Source: Notamacropus eugenii (lineage: Eukaryota > Chordata > Mammalia > Diprotodontia > Macropodidae). Taken from it: a stretch of 64,000 bases of DNA. The notes below the pieces were generated by a model that searched no databases, was not told where the DNA came from, and worked only from the letters and a program-made list of their open reading frames with translations. The stretch is from contig NC_092874.1 in the NCBI RefSeq assembly GCF_028372415.1, forward strand, positions 61,937,865 through 62,001,864, written 5' to 3'. This document shows, piece by piece, positions 1 to 11,506 of the stretch. Position numbers and translations under genes: made by a program. Numbering within the stretch: position 1 is the stretch's first letter; every line of letters starts with the position of its first letter.

Positions 1-279
1 TCCTCTTCTGTCTTCCCATTCCAATCCCACCTTTTTTTCCTTTAACTTTGCAAATAAGTAAAATTAGCAATTCAGTTTAGGAAATACAAGTTTACCTTGC
101 TTGATTATGCTCCTTTGGAAGTTACAAGTGTAGTGAAGCTGGGTAAATTAAACTATCCTTTAAATTCACTAAAGAGTTGACCATGTGAAGGAATTCTGTG
201 GAGAATTCTTCACAAATAGAAATAGCATGTTCTGCTAATCAAATAATCACTATTTAATGCATCTCTTCTTATAAATGGA

Positions 280-1326
280 CATCTCCAAACAACTGGAAAA
301 ATATTAAATGTTCATGGATAGGCTGAGCCAATGTATTAGAAATGACAATTCCACCTAAATTAAATTATTTATTCAGTGCCATGCCAATCAAACTCCCAAA
401 AAGTTATTTTACAGAGCTAGAAAAAAAATAACAAAATTCATCTGGAAGAACAAATGGTCAGGAATATCAAGAAAATAAATGAAAAAAAAGTGAAGGAAGA
501 TGATCTAGTCATGCCAGATCTCAAACTGTATTATCAATATGCAATCACAGAGGTAATTATCAAAACAATCTGGTACTGGCTAAGAAATAGTGTGGTGGGT
601 CAGTAGGATAGGTTAGGTACACAATACATAGTAGTAGTAAGTGATCATGGTAACCTAGTGTTTGATAAACCCAAAGATCCAAGCTTTGGGTACAAAAAAA
701 TCACTATTTGACAAAAACTGCTAGGAAAATTAGAAAACAATTTGGCAGAAACTAGGTTTAGGCCAACATCTCATATCATATACCAAGGTAAGGTCAAAAT
801 GGGTACATGATTTAGATGGAAAGGGTGATTCAATAAGAAAATTAGGAGAGCACAAAATAGTTTAACTGTCAGTTCTATGAATAAGGGAAGAATTTAGGAC
901 AAAATAAGATATAGAGAGCATTACAAAATGCAAAATGTATAATTGTGGTTATATAAAATTAAAAAGGTTTTGCACAAATAAAACCAATGCCATCAAAATT
1001 AGAAGGAAAGCAGAAAACTGGGGAGAAATTTTATAGCAAATATCTCCGATAAAGGCTTCATTTATATATACATACACACACACACACACACGTGTTTCCT
1101 TTTTTTCTTTCTTTCTTTGGTTTGAGTTTCTTGCACAAAATGATTAATACGGAAATGTTTTATATGACTGTATATGTATAACCTATATCAGATGGCTTAC
1201 CATCTCGGCGGGGGGGGGAGTGCGGAAAGGAGGAAGGATAGAATTTGGAACTCAAAACTTTTTTTAAAATGTTTAAAATTGTTATTACATATAACTGGGG
1301 GAAAAATAAGATATTTAAAAATAAAT
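280..1326 (+). mobile_element. L1 fragment (ORF2 end to 3' end)
   Basis: The conceptual translation keeps L1 ORF2-like stretches such as KFIWKNKWSG and MPDLKLYYQ, with many stops. It is followed by a typical marsupial L1 3' end (CAxAATGATTAATAxGGAAAT-like, then A-rich tail). Internally deleted around an AC tract at 1071-1091. Confidence 0.7.
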
Positions 1327-1534
1327 GGAAATCTTCACATATAGGGGTCCCCTAAGATAGAAAACCCGAGTGCTAAGTAGGGACATATTCACGGAAAGAT
1401 GGGATAGAAATCTGTAAGAACAACATCAGAGTCAATTAGTAAAGGTATGTATGTTACTAGAATAATTCTAAATGTAGGTATTAAAGTCAGATGTTTGGGT
1501 CCACTAAACCCAACATAGAAGACGCACTAGATTC

Positions 1535-1975
1535 AATTAGGGATTTTTAGAGTTAGAAGATTGGCATTCAAATCTCAGCCTGACAAGCAAGATTACTTAC
1601 TATCTACATGACCATAGTGTTTATACTCTGGGCCAAGGTGCACCAAATCTAATACCTAGCATAGGCCTCATATTTTTATATGTAAAATGATGACATTAGA
1701 CTAGATCAGGAGTTCTTAACCTTTTTTGTGTCATGGACCCCTTTGGTAGTCTGAGAAAAACACTATGGGCCTTTTCTCAGAATAATATAGGTCACTTGAA
1801 TTCATTTTTAAAGAAATGACAAATTTCAGTTAGAGGTTAGTGAAAATAAAGATTTTTTTTCCTATCAAGTTAACAGACTCCCTGAAATCTATCTATGGAC
1901 CCCCATAGTGATCTCTGAACTCCACGTTAAGAATCACTGGAGTAGGAAATTTCTAAGACCATTATAGTTCTAGAT
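1535..1975 (+). repeat. MIR-like SINE split by a MITE
   Basis: A MIR-type 5' half (about 1535-1705) and a 3' remnant resembling the CORE-SINE end (1941-1975) flank the MITE at 1707-1940. Diverged; boundaries approximate. Confidence 0.45.
1707..1940 (+). mobile_element. Non-autonomous DNA transposon (MITE), copy 1 of 5
   Basis: Terminal inverted repeats CAGGAGTTCTTAACC and CGTTAAGAATCACTGG bound a 234-bp non-coding element. The same family recurs at 9413-9662, 28938-29112, 34575-34735 and 37757-37895. Confidence 0.65.
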
Positions 1976-3534
1976 TCTAAGTTGCTGTAATTGTTAAATA
2001 TGAATGGAGCCAATGCAAATTTACTGCATCTAATACACAGCTTCTGTAAGGTAAGCGATTTCTGAAAATGGATGAATCTGGCCAAATTAATCTATTGCTC
2101 CATTATCTGAACCCTACATTGCCCAAAAATAACTTTGTGTTTTGGATAAAACTCATTAACTGATCAATAACTGGCATCACTATTTCTAAGAGGTAAGTCA
2201 CAAAATAAAGAACTGCTTTCCTTCTTAATAAATAATTAGGGAGAAGGAGAATGCATAAAATAAAGATAATTAAAACAATAACAGATATAATCAAAGATAG
2301 TAATCACAACTCAAGAAAATCTCCTGGAAAGTAATTATACATAATAATGTCATTTTGACTTTGCACAAGAGAAATTAATCACAACTCTTTTTAAAAAACC
2401 ACTGAGAAAAAAATTGTCTGTTGGATACGTTTTCTTTCATATGACTAATGTATCAAAATCTGCATGATTTTATTTGAGTAAGAAAAATACTACAGTTTTT
2501 TACTATGGGTTTTTTTTTTTTTACTAGAATGTATTTTCATGATTTATGGTTATTTTTTTTTTTACCTAATAGTCAAGCTCTATATTCTCAGCACATCTAA
2601 GAAATAAACAAAAATACTATGTAGTGTTTTTCTCTTCCCAAGTTCCCTGATGAAAAAAATATTCTGACTGGGCTTCATCATCCATCATCTCCCAATGAAA
2701 CATGAAAGTTTACAGAAATATGGCATATACCAAAGCAGATCAATGTTGTTTTAAAATATTTTAATAGTGCAGACTGCTGCTTTAGGAACCAATTTGTATT
2801 ATGTGGAGTTGCACATCTAGTCTGCACTAACTTTACTTTGATCACTCTATCAAAAGATCAAAATTTAAATATTATGCAAATTGTATATCCTTTTTACATG
2901 TTCCCCTTTTACATGAAATCAAACAGAAGACTTGTTTCCCCTATGAAAACAGAGGACTATAAAAAAATCAACGTATTGAAACTAAGGAGGCAATCTTTGC
3001 AAACATAGTCCTACTTTATTTATTAAAGATAACATCTCTTTTAGATCCAAATAAAGAGGAATTATACTTTTTTCTTAAAAGAACTCCAGACATCAATTTT
3101 CAAGCTTCTTAATGTACGAAAAAGGTGGACTGGATTACCTACATCATTATGATGAATGTTCTATGGCCATCCTCAGTGATAAAGATTAATTTCAGAAGAA
3201 ATGTCACACATATGTCCTTCCTGAAAACACCTTGGCTTCAATGAACAGAAATGGGGCCAGTAATTGAGCAATGACTGAAACTGAATCTAAAGCAATGAAA
3301 GAAAATGTCACTGTCCCAGATTAATATCTGTATGTATATTGAGTTCATTAAATATAAATGCTACCCAATGAGGTACAGAGAAAATATTACCTTACCTCCA
3401 CATAGAATCTTTCATCTCCAAGGAGTGTTGTATAGTATGTGTAAAAGACCATTGAGATGAGAAAATTCTAGTAGCTATTTTACACAACCATTTTCATAAA
3501 GGCTATCTAGCACAGGTTATGGTAGGAGGGGTCT

Positions 3535-3600
3535 GAATTCAATTCAAGCATCTTTCAAGCACTTACTCTCTGCAAGGCATTGTAAATTAGAAGAGAATTT
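3535..3600 (-). mobile_element. L2 3'-end fragment
   Basis: Matches the reverse complement of the L2 end (CAAGCACTTACT and GGCATTGTAAA-like words). Confidence 0.4.
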
Positions 3601-3697
3601 GTCTAAAGATTGCCTCATAAGACTAACGTAGAGTACAATCAGACATCTGATGCTTGGCTTATATGGTATTCTAAGCTATTAAGGCAATGCAGGATCA

Positions 3698-3941
3698 GAG
3701 AGGCAGCTAGGCAGCACCATGCATAGAGAGCCAAGCCTGGAGTCAGAAAGAGTCTTCTTCAAATCCAGGCTCAGAGACTTACTAGTTGTGTGACCCTGGA
3801 CAAGTCACTTAACCCTGTTTGCTTCAGTCTCTTCATCTTTAAAATGAGTGGAAAAGGAAATGGCAAATCACTCAAATATCTTTGCCAAGAAAACCCCAGA
3901 TGGGGTCATGAAGCATTGAACACAACTAAAACAACTAAACA
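3698..3941 (+). mobile_element. Marsupial CORE-SINE (MAR1-like)
   Basis: Has a tRNA-derived head (GGCAGCTAGGCAGCACCATG), a CORE segment (GTGTGACCCTGGACAAGTCA) and the tail with TTTGCCAAGAAAACCCCAGA and repeated ACAACTAAAAC. Nearly full length. Confidence 0.9.
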
Positions 3942-3994
3942 AGGATCAGAGAGTCTCACATCCAGAAGAGATCTTAGAAATCAAAAATTATCAT

Positions 3995-4206
3995 CTGGGG
4001 TGGGGTAGGAGGAGAACCTGCAACCTTGAGACCATATGTGGCTTTCTAGGACCTTGACTGTGGTCTTTTGACTGAGTCCAAATTTTACAGAACAAATCCT
4101 TTTATTAAGGGGATTTGTTCCACGAAGTTTGGGTTCAGTCAAAGGGCTATACTTGAAGACCTAGAGAGCCACGTATGGCCTTGAGGCCCCAGGTTCCCCA
4201 CTCTAG
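3995..4206. mobile_element. Palindromic MITE, copy 1
   Basis: The two halves are inverted repeats of each other over about 100 bp (ACCTGCAACCTTGAG near the left end, GGCCCCAGGTTCCCC near the right), folding at the TTTTATTAAGGGGATTTG centre. Same family as 26094-26296. Target duplication not clear here. Confidence 0.75.
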
Positions 4207-4214
4207 ATCTAGAC

Positions 4215-4700
4215 CAACCCCATCACTTTTCACAATGAGAAAACGAGATCCAAAGAGTCTAAATAAATTGTCCAAGATCATACAAGTACTAAGTTGTGGA
4301 ACTAGGATTTGAACTTCATTGCCATTGCACATCATACTAACCTTCCATTAGTGGCCTAGCATCACAGGAATCTCTCTAATCTATTCTCCTGAAGCCCATA
4401 ATAGTAGTAACTCATATACGTAGTACCTTAATAAAGTATTTTATTTCTATTAGTCCAGTGAGGTGCTTAATGCCACTAGTACATTGCTATTTTATGTATG
4501 AGGTAATTAAGACTCGGAGGAGTCAAGTTACTTGTCCAAGATCATATGAGCACAGGACATACAAGTGAAAAAGACCTTCAAAACAGATCGAAGCCCCTCA
4601 TTTTACAGATGAGGAAACTGAGGACCGTGCTCTGCCCAAGGTCAAATAATTAACAAATAACCAAGCTAATATTTAACCTGACATCTAGAGACTTTTCTAC
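4215..4700 (-). repeat. MIR-like SINE fragments (minus)
   Basis: Several diverged pieces carry the reverse CORE pattern (ATTTTACAGATGAGGAAACT at 4599 onward; TTGTCCAAGATCATAC near 4269 and 4532). Probably two or three copies. Confidence 0.6.
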
Positions 4701-4749
4701 TATATCCCAACAGAGCGCTAGACTTGGTCTGGAAAAACCAAATGAACTG

Positions 4750-4935
4750 CTATCTCTGATACTTCCTAGCTATGTGACCCCAGGCAAGTCACTTAACCTC
4801 TCTCAGCCTCAGTTTCCTCATCTGTAAGATGAAGATAATAATAGCAAGTCCTTCCCAGGGTTGTTGTATAAATCAAATGTGATAATATGCATAAAGGACT
4901 CTGAGAACCTAAAAGGACTGTATAAACATTAACTA
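4750..4935 (+). repeat. MIR SINE
   Basis: Good MIR match: CTATGTGACC, GGCAAGTCACTTAACCTCTC, CCTCAGTTTCCTCATCTGTA and a GTTGTTGTATAAATCAAATG tail region. Confidence 0.85.
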
Positions 4936-5916
4936 GTCCACAGTAGGGTTCTTCTCACAACAGCCTTGTAACAGGCAGCTAGCTGTGTTAGAGGGATCGA
5001 AAAGTAAAATACGCATATTTAAGTAAAACTCTTCCATCCTGGTGAGCTCAAAACCAATAACCCTTCCCTGCTCACTTTATGCCAGCTGGAGCAAGGGACA
5101 AGAAAGTCACTTGTTTATACAAAGATCTGTGTTGCTCTCCTTAGAAAGCCTGCTTATACTTAAAAGATGCTATATTTAGCATTACATGGGAAATTTGGGG
5201 CAGGTGCTCAGCTTGAGGATACAAAGACACTGTGGGTAGTGTTTCTATCCAAAGTATTTCTTTGGATCAAAACATGGATTTTCCTAGATAGAAATGGACA
5301 ATGTTTTTTGCTTTATAGTTCATATGAGTTCATAAAGATCCTAATTATGCTCATCCAAGACTAAGTTTGACTGGGAATGACTAAACTAACACAATATGCT
5401 AAGGAGCACAAAGTTTTTTAGGGAAGTTTTCCATTTCTATTCTACAGTTAATAAAACTTAATGAGGCAATAAGTAAGAGACTAGAGAAGGCAGTTTTAAG
5501 AGTATACACACACGCACACACATGATTTGCCCAGTTAACTTCTTTAAACTTAGATGAGTAGGTCCTTGGTTGACAAATATACAGCCATTTGCGAAGGCTC
5601 TACTTGGTAGAACCTAAGTCTTTACAGGTTTAAATGCATCCAGTCAGAAAATCTCAAAGCTCAAAGTAAAATTGTTGCAGGAAATAAAGGTTACTTTTTA
5701 TTCTCCACTGGCTACCTACCCAGTTTGTGGATTTTTTTCCCTTTTCTCTTGCCTCCATATGCTTCCATAGAGAGGAAATGAAAGAATATATAACTCAAAT
5801 CTGTTCATTTGGCTACTTGCCTCTTCAGTAAGGCCTCTGAGGCTCCTTCCAGCTCTGATACCTTTGATACTGATAAAGATAGAGCTTGAGATCAGCTGTA
5901 GATTTCATTTATCCAA

Positions 5917-5920
<4 letters not shown>

Positions 5921-5959
<39 letters not shown>
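5921..5959. repeat. (TG)n microsatellite
   Basis: About 19 uninterrupted TG units in NEBL intron 2. Confidence 0.97.
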
Positions 5960-5960
<1 letters not shown>

Positions 5961-6824
5961 GAGGAGGAAGGGGGGAGAAACCACAATCATTTCATGACAC
6001 CTTAATAGGTTAACAGTGTAGAAATCTCCCAACCACCTGGTGGCTCAATAGTGGTAAAAAGGAGAAAAAAATAAAATAAATTTTGCAAGGACATGGTAAA
6101 GAAGATGATTTCATTGGCTGTTGTGATGACTACTTGTTGTCCTTGGGTAAGAGACATATGCGGTTTTGTCTAAATATACTTTAACAATTGTTTTAAAAAA
6201 AATTGGTCACCTCCCCTCATCTCCTGCCCTTGAACAGGGAATGTTTTCTCTGAAATGTGTCAACTGCATAACAAGATTTCCTCTAGAAATCTTTTTCCTT
6301 TGAATGATCCCCACTCCCCCCCTTATTTATCCTTCCTTCTCCTGTGAAATGCCTTACTTATCTATTCTCCATAGGCGAAGAATCTTGTTGATTGGCTATG
6401 TACTCTAAGTCAAACTGAAAAATTATGAAAAACAAGTATGTATCCTAGGAAGCTGAGTAGCCTTCCTTGGCATACTAATTAATTTCTTTACTTTTATTTT
6501 GGACTCCTATCTTTGACCCACAGCCATTGAACCCCAGTTGACTAGTATACCTCTCCCAAGAGATCCCATAAAAGATTCTCCCAGAATACTTGTTCTCCAT
6601 TTTGATGGATGATTAAGGTGGGGGTTTTTTATTTGAATTTTTAAAAAATCAATTCCTCAATTTTCTTATCTAGTTTGAAAAAATCCCACAGAGATTTGTG
6701 GATAACTCTTAATCATTTATAATCAGTAAAGAACCTCATCCTAATTATACTGATTCAAAGCTAGGTTATATAGTTTTTAGGATTCACAGAATTGTTTTCA
6801 GTGTTTACTAAGTACCTTCTAGGT

Positions 6825-6930
6825 CACCACTAATATGCATTTGTTGAGTATCTTCACTATGTACAGAGCACAATGTTAATTGATGAGGAAGACATAAAGA
6901 GAAACAAAATATAATCCCAGCTCCCGGGCC
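6825..6930 (-). mobile_element. L2 3'-end fragment
   Basis: Reverse L2-end words: TTTGTTGAGTATCTTCACTA and GTACAGAGCACAATG. Confidence 0.45.
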
Positions 6931-7044
6931 TGTGTAATATGGCATATTTGTAGCAATGGACCATTTTTTTACCTGTGGATCATGACCAACTTGCTTACTA
7001 ATTTAAGCATACTATTTTTTGCTTAAGGTAAGACTGCTCAGAGA

Positions 7045-7172
7045 AGCTACTCAGACACTTCCAAGCTGTGTGACCCTGGGAAAGTCACTTAACCTCTGTT
7101 TACTTTAATCCACTGGAGAAGGAAATGGCAAGCCAATACCTTTGCAAAAACAAAACAAACAAACAAAAAATC
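7045..7172 (+). mobile_element. CORE-SINE fragment (MAR1-like)
   Basis: CTGTGTGACCCTGGGAAAGT followed by GGAGAAGGAAATGGCAAGCC and TTTGCAAAAACAAAACAAAC, a shortened 3' part of the marsupial SINE. Confidence 0.75.
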
Positions 7173-7499
7173 ATGAATGATATGGTTCATGGGTTCACGA
7201 CAAAAAACCCTACTTTTCTATTTTCAGAGAGTTCCAGAACTCCATCATTTAACAAATAGTTCTATGGATCAAGAGAAGGGAGCAAGAAATGACCCAATGA
7301 ATGAAGTTATGATCTGTTATCATATCAATATCAATAACAGCTGGGCTTAACTCTTTCCCGCTGCTTCTTGACCTAGTTCAAACCTTCGAGATTCCTTGCT
7401 TCCCTGGAATCTCATAAATGGATTAGCATCAGACCCAATAAGGATCAACCCCAGTGGCAAAACTAACTTTATCACACTAACTATAGAGGCAATACGGCT

Positions 7500-7680
7500 T
7501 TAGTGGCTACAGTACTGTACTTGGAATGTTAAGGTCCTGGGTTCAAATCTCACCTCTGGTACTTAATAACTGTATGACTGGAGTAAGTACCCTGACCTCT
7601 CTAAACCCATTTCCTCATCTGAGAATGGTAATATTCATGTATTACCTATCTTCTGATGGTTGAAAGGTCTATTAAAAATG
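7500..7680 (+). repeat. MIR-like SINE
   Basis: GGGTTCAAATCTCACCTCTG, the CORE region and TTTCCTCATCTGAGAATGGT are recognisable; diverged. Confidence 0.65.
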
Positions 7681-7684
7681 TCGA

Positions 7685-7804
7685 TTATTTTGAAACTATG
7701 CGCAAGGGCTATTAAAACTGTGCATACCTTTAACTCAACATTACTGCTATTAGGTCTCTACTCCCAAGGAGATCAAAGAAAAAGGAAAAGGACCCATATG
7801 TATT

Positions 7805-7839
<35 letters not shown>

Positions 7840-8375
7840 CAACTTTTTGTGATGGCAAAGAATGAAAAAGTAGGGGCGGTCCATCAATTAAGGAATGGCT
7901 AGATAAGTTATGGCAAAATATTTGAATATGATGGAATACTATTTTTCTATAGGAAATAACAATGGGGATGGTTTTAGAAAAAACCTAGCAAGACTTATAT
8001 GAACTGATGAAAAGTGAAATGAGCAAAACCAAAAGAACAATTTACATGGTAACCGCAACACTGTAACAATTATCAACTGTGAAAAACTTAGCAACTCTGA
8101 CCAATACAATGATCCATGACAATTCCAAAGGACTCATGATGAAAAATGCTATCCATCTCCAGATAGAGAACTAATGAACTCAGTACAGACTGAAGCATAT
8201 TATTTTCTCTGTATTATTCTTGTCTTTCACCCCCCTCCACAACCTGGCTAATGTGAAAATATATTTTGCATGACCTAATAGATGTATGGTATTGTACTTC
8301 TTTCCTTCTCAGTGAGCAGGGGAAGGAGTGAAAGAATGTAGAAAATTTGGAATTGAAAAACATTGAAACATCAGT
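7685..8375 (+). mobile_element. L1 3' end with internal (AC)n
   Basis: Carries the conserved marsupial L1 3' block (CATCAATTAAGGAATGGCTA, TATGATGGAATACTATTTTT, CAGTACAGACTGAAGCATAT) and an A-rich end. An AC tract sits at 7807-7839. Confidence 0.75.
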
Positions 8376-8429
8376 TATTATTAGGCAACTTTAGTTGTAC
8401 CTAGTTCTTGAGTTTTGGGGGCTAAAGTC

Positions 8430-8640
8430 AGTGTGGGATTATGAAAAGAGCAACAGATTTAGAATCAGGAGATTTGAGCTTCAAGCTTAGTTGTGATAAG
8501 TGAATAAGTCATTTAACCTCCTGGAGTCCAGGTTCCCTCATCCATAAAATGGTGGTACCAATACTTTTAGTACCCACCTCACAGGATTGCTGTGACTGCT
8601 TTGAAAACCTTAAACCATGTCTATATAAGCTATTTTACTC
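8430..8640 (+). repeat. MIR-like SINE
   Basis: AGAATCAGGAGATTTGAGCT, TTAACCTCCTGGAGTCCAGG and CACCTCACAGGATTGCTGTG follow the MIR layout. Confidence 0.65.
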
Positions 8641-9108
8641 TATTTAACCCCCACCATTTCAGCAGAGTTCAGCTGAAGTCTTTAAAGAAGATTATATTCC
8701 CATGAACTAAGTTGCAATACAAAATCGTAGCAAAACCAGATGACCTAACCAAATTAATACAAAAGATGAATCTACAGAGGCCTGTTACGCTGAGCTCACA
8801 CTTTATCTGATAAAGAGTTAGCTTTTCATCCTTTGGATAAAGATAATTTCCATAGCCTTCAAACAAGTTCCCCTTACTTTCTATTTTGAAACACAGAAAA
8901 TCTACCTAAAACATGAATAACTTCTTACTCAAAGATATAGTTATCATCTTACAGAACCCAACTTCACTCCATGCACTTCTACAAAGGAACCATTTTCTAG
9001 GAATAGAAAATTAACTACAAACCACAGTTGGGCTGACTGAGTCAATTCTTCATAGTAAGAAGTCTGAACTCTCCCATTGATGCTACACATGCCATTTATA
9101 ATACTTAC

Positions 9109-9203
9109 GCATTACAATAGGGTTTCTTCTCATATCCTTTATAGTTGTTCATATTCAATGCCATCTTGCAGACTTCACAATGGAAACATCCTTTGTGCCA
9201 GTA
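9109..9203 (-). CDS. NEBL: NEBL short-form coding exon 2 (LIM domain core)
   Basis: A 95-nt exon lies between a CCCCTAG acceptor (AG at 9205-9204) and a GTAAGT donor (9108 downward). It encodes residues 24-54, starting [13 protein letters not shown] and ending KKPYCN, plus two bases of the Ala55 codon. His26 and Cys29 complete the first zinc site. Cys32, Cys35 and Cys53 belong to the second site, whose last ligand (His56) must be in the next exon, outside the window. Tyr24, Gly28, Val34, Ala38 and Asn42 fit NEBL rather than LASP1 (Phe, Ala, Thr, Thr, Lys). The phase (0 in, 2 out) fits exon 1 and the known LASP1 structure. No stop or frameshift is seen. Confidence 0.94.
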
Positions 9204-9412
9204 CTAGGGGGAAAAAATTTGAAATATTATGCCATCACTATTTTCCAGGTTTGATATAGAATTAAAAATCATAGAAGACATAAGGAAGGGACTTGGAGGA
9301 GGGCTTTGAGGTGGAATATGAAACCATACCTTCTACTCACTTGGCAACACTGCCTCTACCTGAATTAAAAATGTTAATTCAATTTCTTACTAATATTTGA
9401 AAATGCACTAAA

Positions 9413-9662
9413 GCTGGAATTCTTAATCTAGGGTATATGAACCGTTAAAAATATTTTGATAACTACATTTCAACAAAGTGGTTTCCTTGGTAATTCCACG
9501 TATTCCATTTATTTCAGGCATTTAATATCACTGTAAGTTGGACGCTGAGTTAACTAACGTCACTCTGAATTGGATGTTCTGACACACATCACTCTGAGAT
9601 CGAGTCCACAAACTTTACCACACAGTCAATGGTTTCTATAATGAACAAAAAGGTTAAGAATC
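9413..9662 (-). mobile_element. MITE, copy 2 of 5 (expanded or interrupted)
   Basis: Ends GGAATTCTTAATCT and AGGTTAAGAATCT are inverted. The interior word TGGTTTCCTTGGTAATTCC matches the family in reverse. The right half contains unrelated-looking sequence, so it may hold an insertion. Confidence 0.5.
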
Positions 9663-9814
9663 TATTCACAAAAGGAATTTTAACAGAAGACGTGCTTGCC
9701 TACTCGTAGTTAAATGAAGCAAGCAGCTTTTGAACCTCCTTAAAAGGAGTTTTTAAGTAAGTTGTTATTCTCAGGTTTTTAAGGCGGAGCGACAATAGTA
9801 CATGCAGGATACAC

Positions 9815-10055
9815 TCTGGGAAGAGAGGAGGCGGAATAGTGGGAAAGCCCTGGTCATGGAGTCAAAGGCGTGCTTTGTTCAAATTCTGCCTGACATTTAC
9901 TAGCTGCCTGACCCTAGGGTCACTTAAGTGCTCTGAGCCTCAGTGTACTTATGTGGAAAATGGGAATAATAACACCTTGGATTACTTAAAAATCAAAAGA
10001 GAATGTACATAAAACTCTTCAAAAACCTTAAAATCCCTTAACAATATCAACTGAT
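9815..10055 (+). repeat. MIR-like SINE in NEBL intron 1
   Basis: TGGTCATGGAGTCAAAG head, TAGCTGCCTGACCCTAGGGT core and TGGAAAATGGGAATAATAAC tail. Confidence 0.65.
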
Positions 10056-10234
10056 ATTACTCTATGAAAGAAACACAAGCTTTCTGTAGTAGATTTTTAT
10101 TATATTTCTATTTACCGTACCCATAAACAACTCTGAAACTGATTAAATGGAGAAGTCACTGCCCCGAAAAGTAGCTTTAAAAAAAAAAAAAAACCTAGTT
10201 TGAACCTCTCAGAGAGGTTCCTACTTCGTAGGAA

Positions 10235-10445
10235 TGGTCTGTGTACCCTGGCTGCCTAGTGGCAGTGGAAAGGGCAAGGAACTTGGAGTTGAAGACCTGG
10301 GTTACAATCCTGCCTCTAAGAGCTCTTTGCTACTCATGTGACCTTGAGCAAACTTCTATGGATCTCAATTTCCTCACTTGCAAAATGAGGGAAGGTGGAC
10401 TAGCTTATCTCTTCGCTAAGTCCCCTTCCAACTCAAAATCTTATG
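10235..10445 (+). repeat. MIR/CORE-SINE in NEBL intron 1
   Basis: GGCTGCCTAGTGGCAGTGGA head, ATGTGACCTTGAGCAAACTT core and CCCCTTCCAACTCAAAATCT end. It abuts the CpG island. Confidence 0.7.
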
Positions 10446-11360
10446 AGCATCGATAAAAACAACAAAGTCCGGCGATTTTTTTAAAAAAGGAAACAACAAT
10501 AAGAGTGAGATAAGGTTAGAATCACTTCTTTTCTACGACTTCTACCTAACCCACTCTGGATCCTGAAAAAGGTTTGTTTTAACAAGGCATCCCTCGGAAT
10601 TGCCAATGGCCTGGGAACCGGAGCATCTGTGTAATTCCTCTCCTTCCTCGCCCCTGCCGGGCGCTTTCTGAACGATTTAAAGTAGCAATCACAGTTACAT
10701 TGGAGGAACGATCGTGTAATGCTGTGCCTTCCACCCGGCCTCTTTCAACCCCGGAAAGCTGTCGAGCCGGAGTGACAGCGGGGCTTCACCTATTCCATTG
10801 AACTCCCTCCAGAGGGAGGCAGGAGGACAGGGAGGTAACGCAGGAGAAGCCAGAGTTTCAGCCCAGAGAGCGGAGCGTCCGCCCAAGGCGAACGTCAAAG
10901 GTGCTGGGGCCCGGGAACAGCGCCAAAGCCTCGGGTTTCTCTGGAAAGCTCGAGGTCCGGAGCCGGGGCGGGGAAGGCGAACAGCGGTTAGCAATGCGGC
11001 AGTGGCTGCCCCGTGGCATATTAATAACTATTCGCTTCTCTACCTCCGCGCGATGCCCCATCACATTCCGAAGGAGCGAGGGAGGTGGGAGGGGGGGCGG
11101 GGAGGTCGAGGGTCTCCCTTGATGTAGCAGGTCTGCCGGCCCCTTGGGAGATTCTCTGGCTTGCCCTGTCCCATCCTCGACCCCTTCTCGGGCAGGACAG
11201 GCGAGCACTGCCTAGTGGCAGCGATGCCAGGATCTGCAGCCCTCTCTCCCCCTCGGAACCCTCTAGTCCAACTGAAAATTTAAACACTCAACATCTGACC
11301 TTCCCCGGGGGGGGGGGGGTTCCTTTGTGCTGCCCACCCAAACAACCCCTTGTATGTACA

Positions 11361-11363
<3 letters not shown>

Positions 11364-11395
<32 letters not shown>
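11364..11395. repeat. (AC)16 microsatellite in CpG island
   Basis: Uninterrupted AC repeat in the first 150 bp of NEBL intron 1, downstream of the splice donor. A run of about 13 G lies at 11306-11320. Confidence 0.97.
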
Positions 11396-11397
<2 letters not shown>

Positions 11398-11506
11398 CGC
11401 TTTCCTTCCTTCTCCAAAGCCAAACTTCTAGCAGGTGCAGCGGCTGCCGAGGCGGCCGTGGGTAGGGGGCTGGCTCTCCCCTTGGCTCGTTCCCTGGCTC
11501 GCTTAC

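Larger units (their letters stand above)
1..9108 (-). other. NEBL: NEBL intron 2 (partial)
   Basis: Sequence downstream of exon 2 in the gene's direction, with no recognisable exon. It holds L1 3' debris (280-1326, 7685-8375), MIR/CORE-SINE copies, two MITEs and microsatellites, listed separately. The stretches 1962-3534, 4936-5900, 5960-6824 and 8640-9108 are AT-rich, and I see nothing identifiable in them. Confidence 0.85.
9204..11506 (-). other. NEBL: NEBL intron 1
   Basis: A 2.3-kb intron between the two LIM-coding exons, GTAAGC to CTAG on the minus strand. Its 5' part (about 10590-11506) is CpG-island sequence with an AC tract and a G run. Its 3' part carries a MITE (9413-9662) and MIR-like SINEs (9815-10055 and 10235-10445). 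No other exon is seen. Confidence 0.9.

Noticed and set aside
1..9108. NEBL exon 3 (HYPKQSF... segment)
   Set aside because: Searched by eye on the minus strand using expected codons; no match with splice signals was found, so intron 2 probably extends past the left edge.
9077..9259. Plus-strand 60-codon ORF
   Set aside because: It is the antisense shadow of NEBL exon 2, which has correct splice sites and a perfect LIM match on the minus strand.
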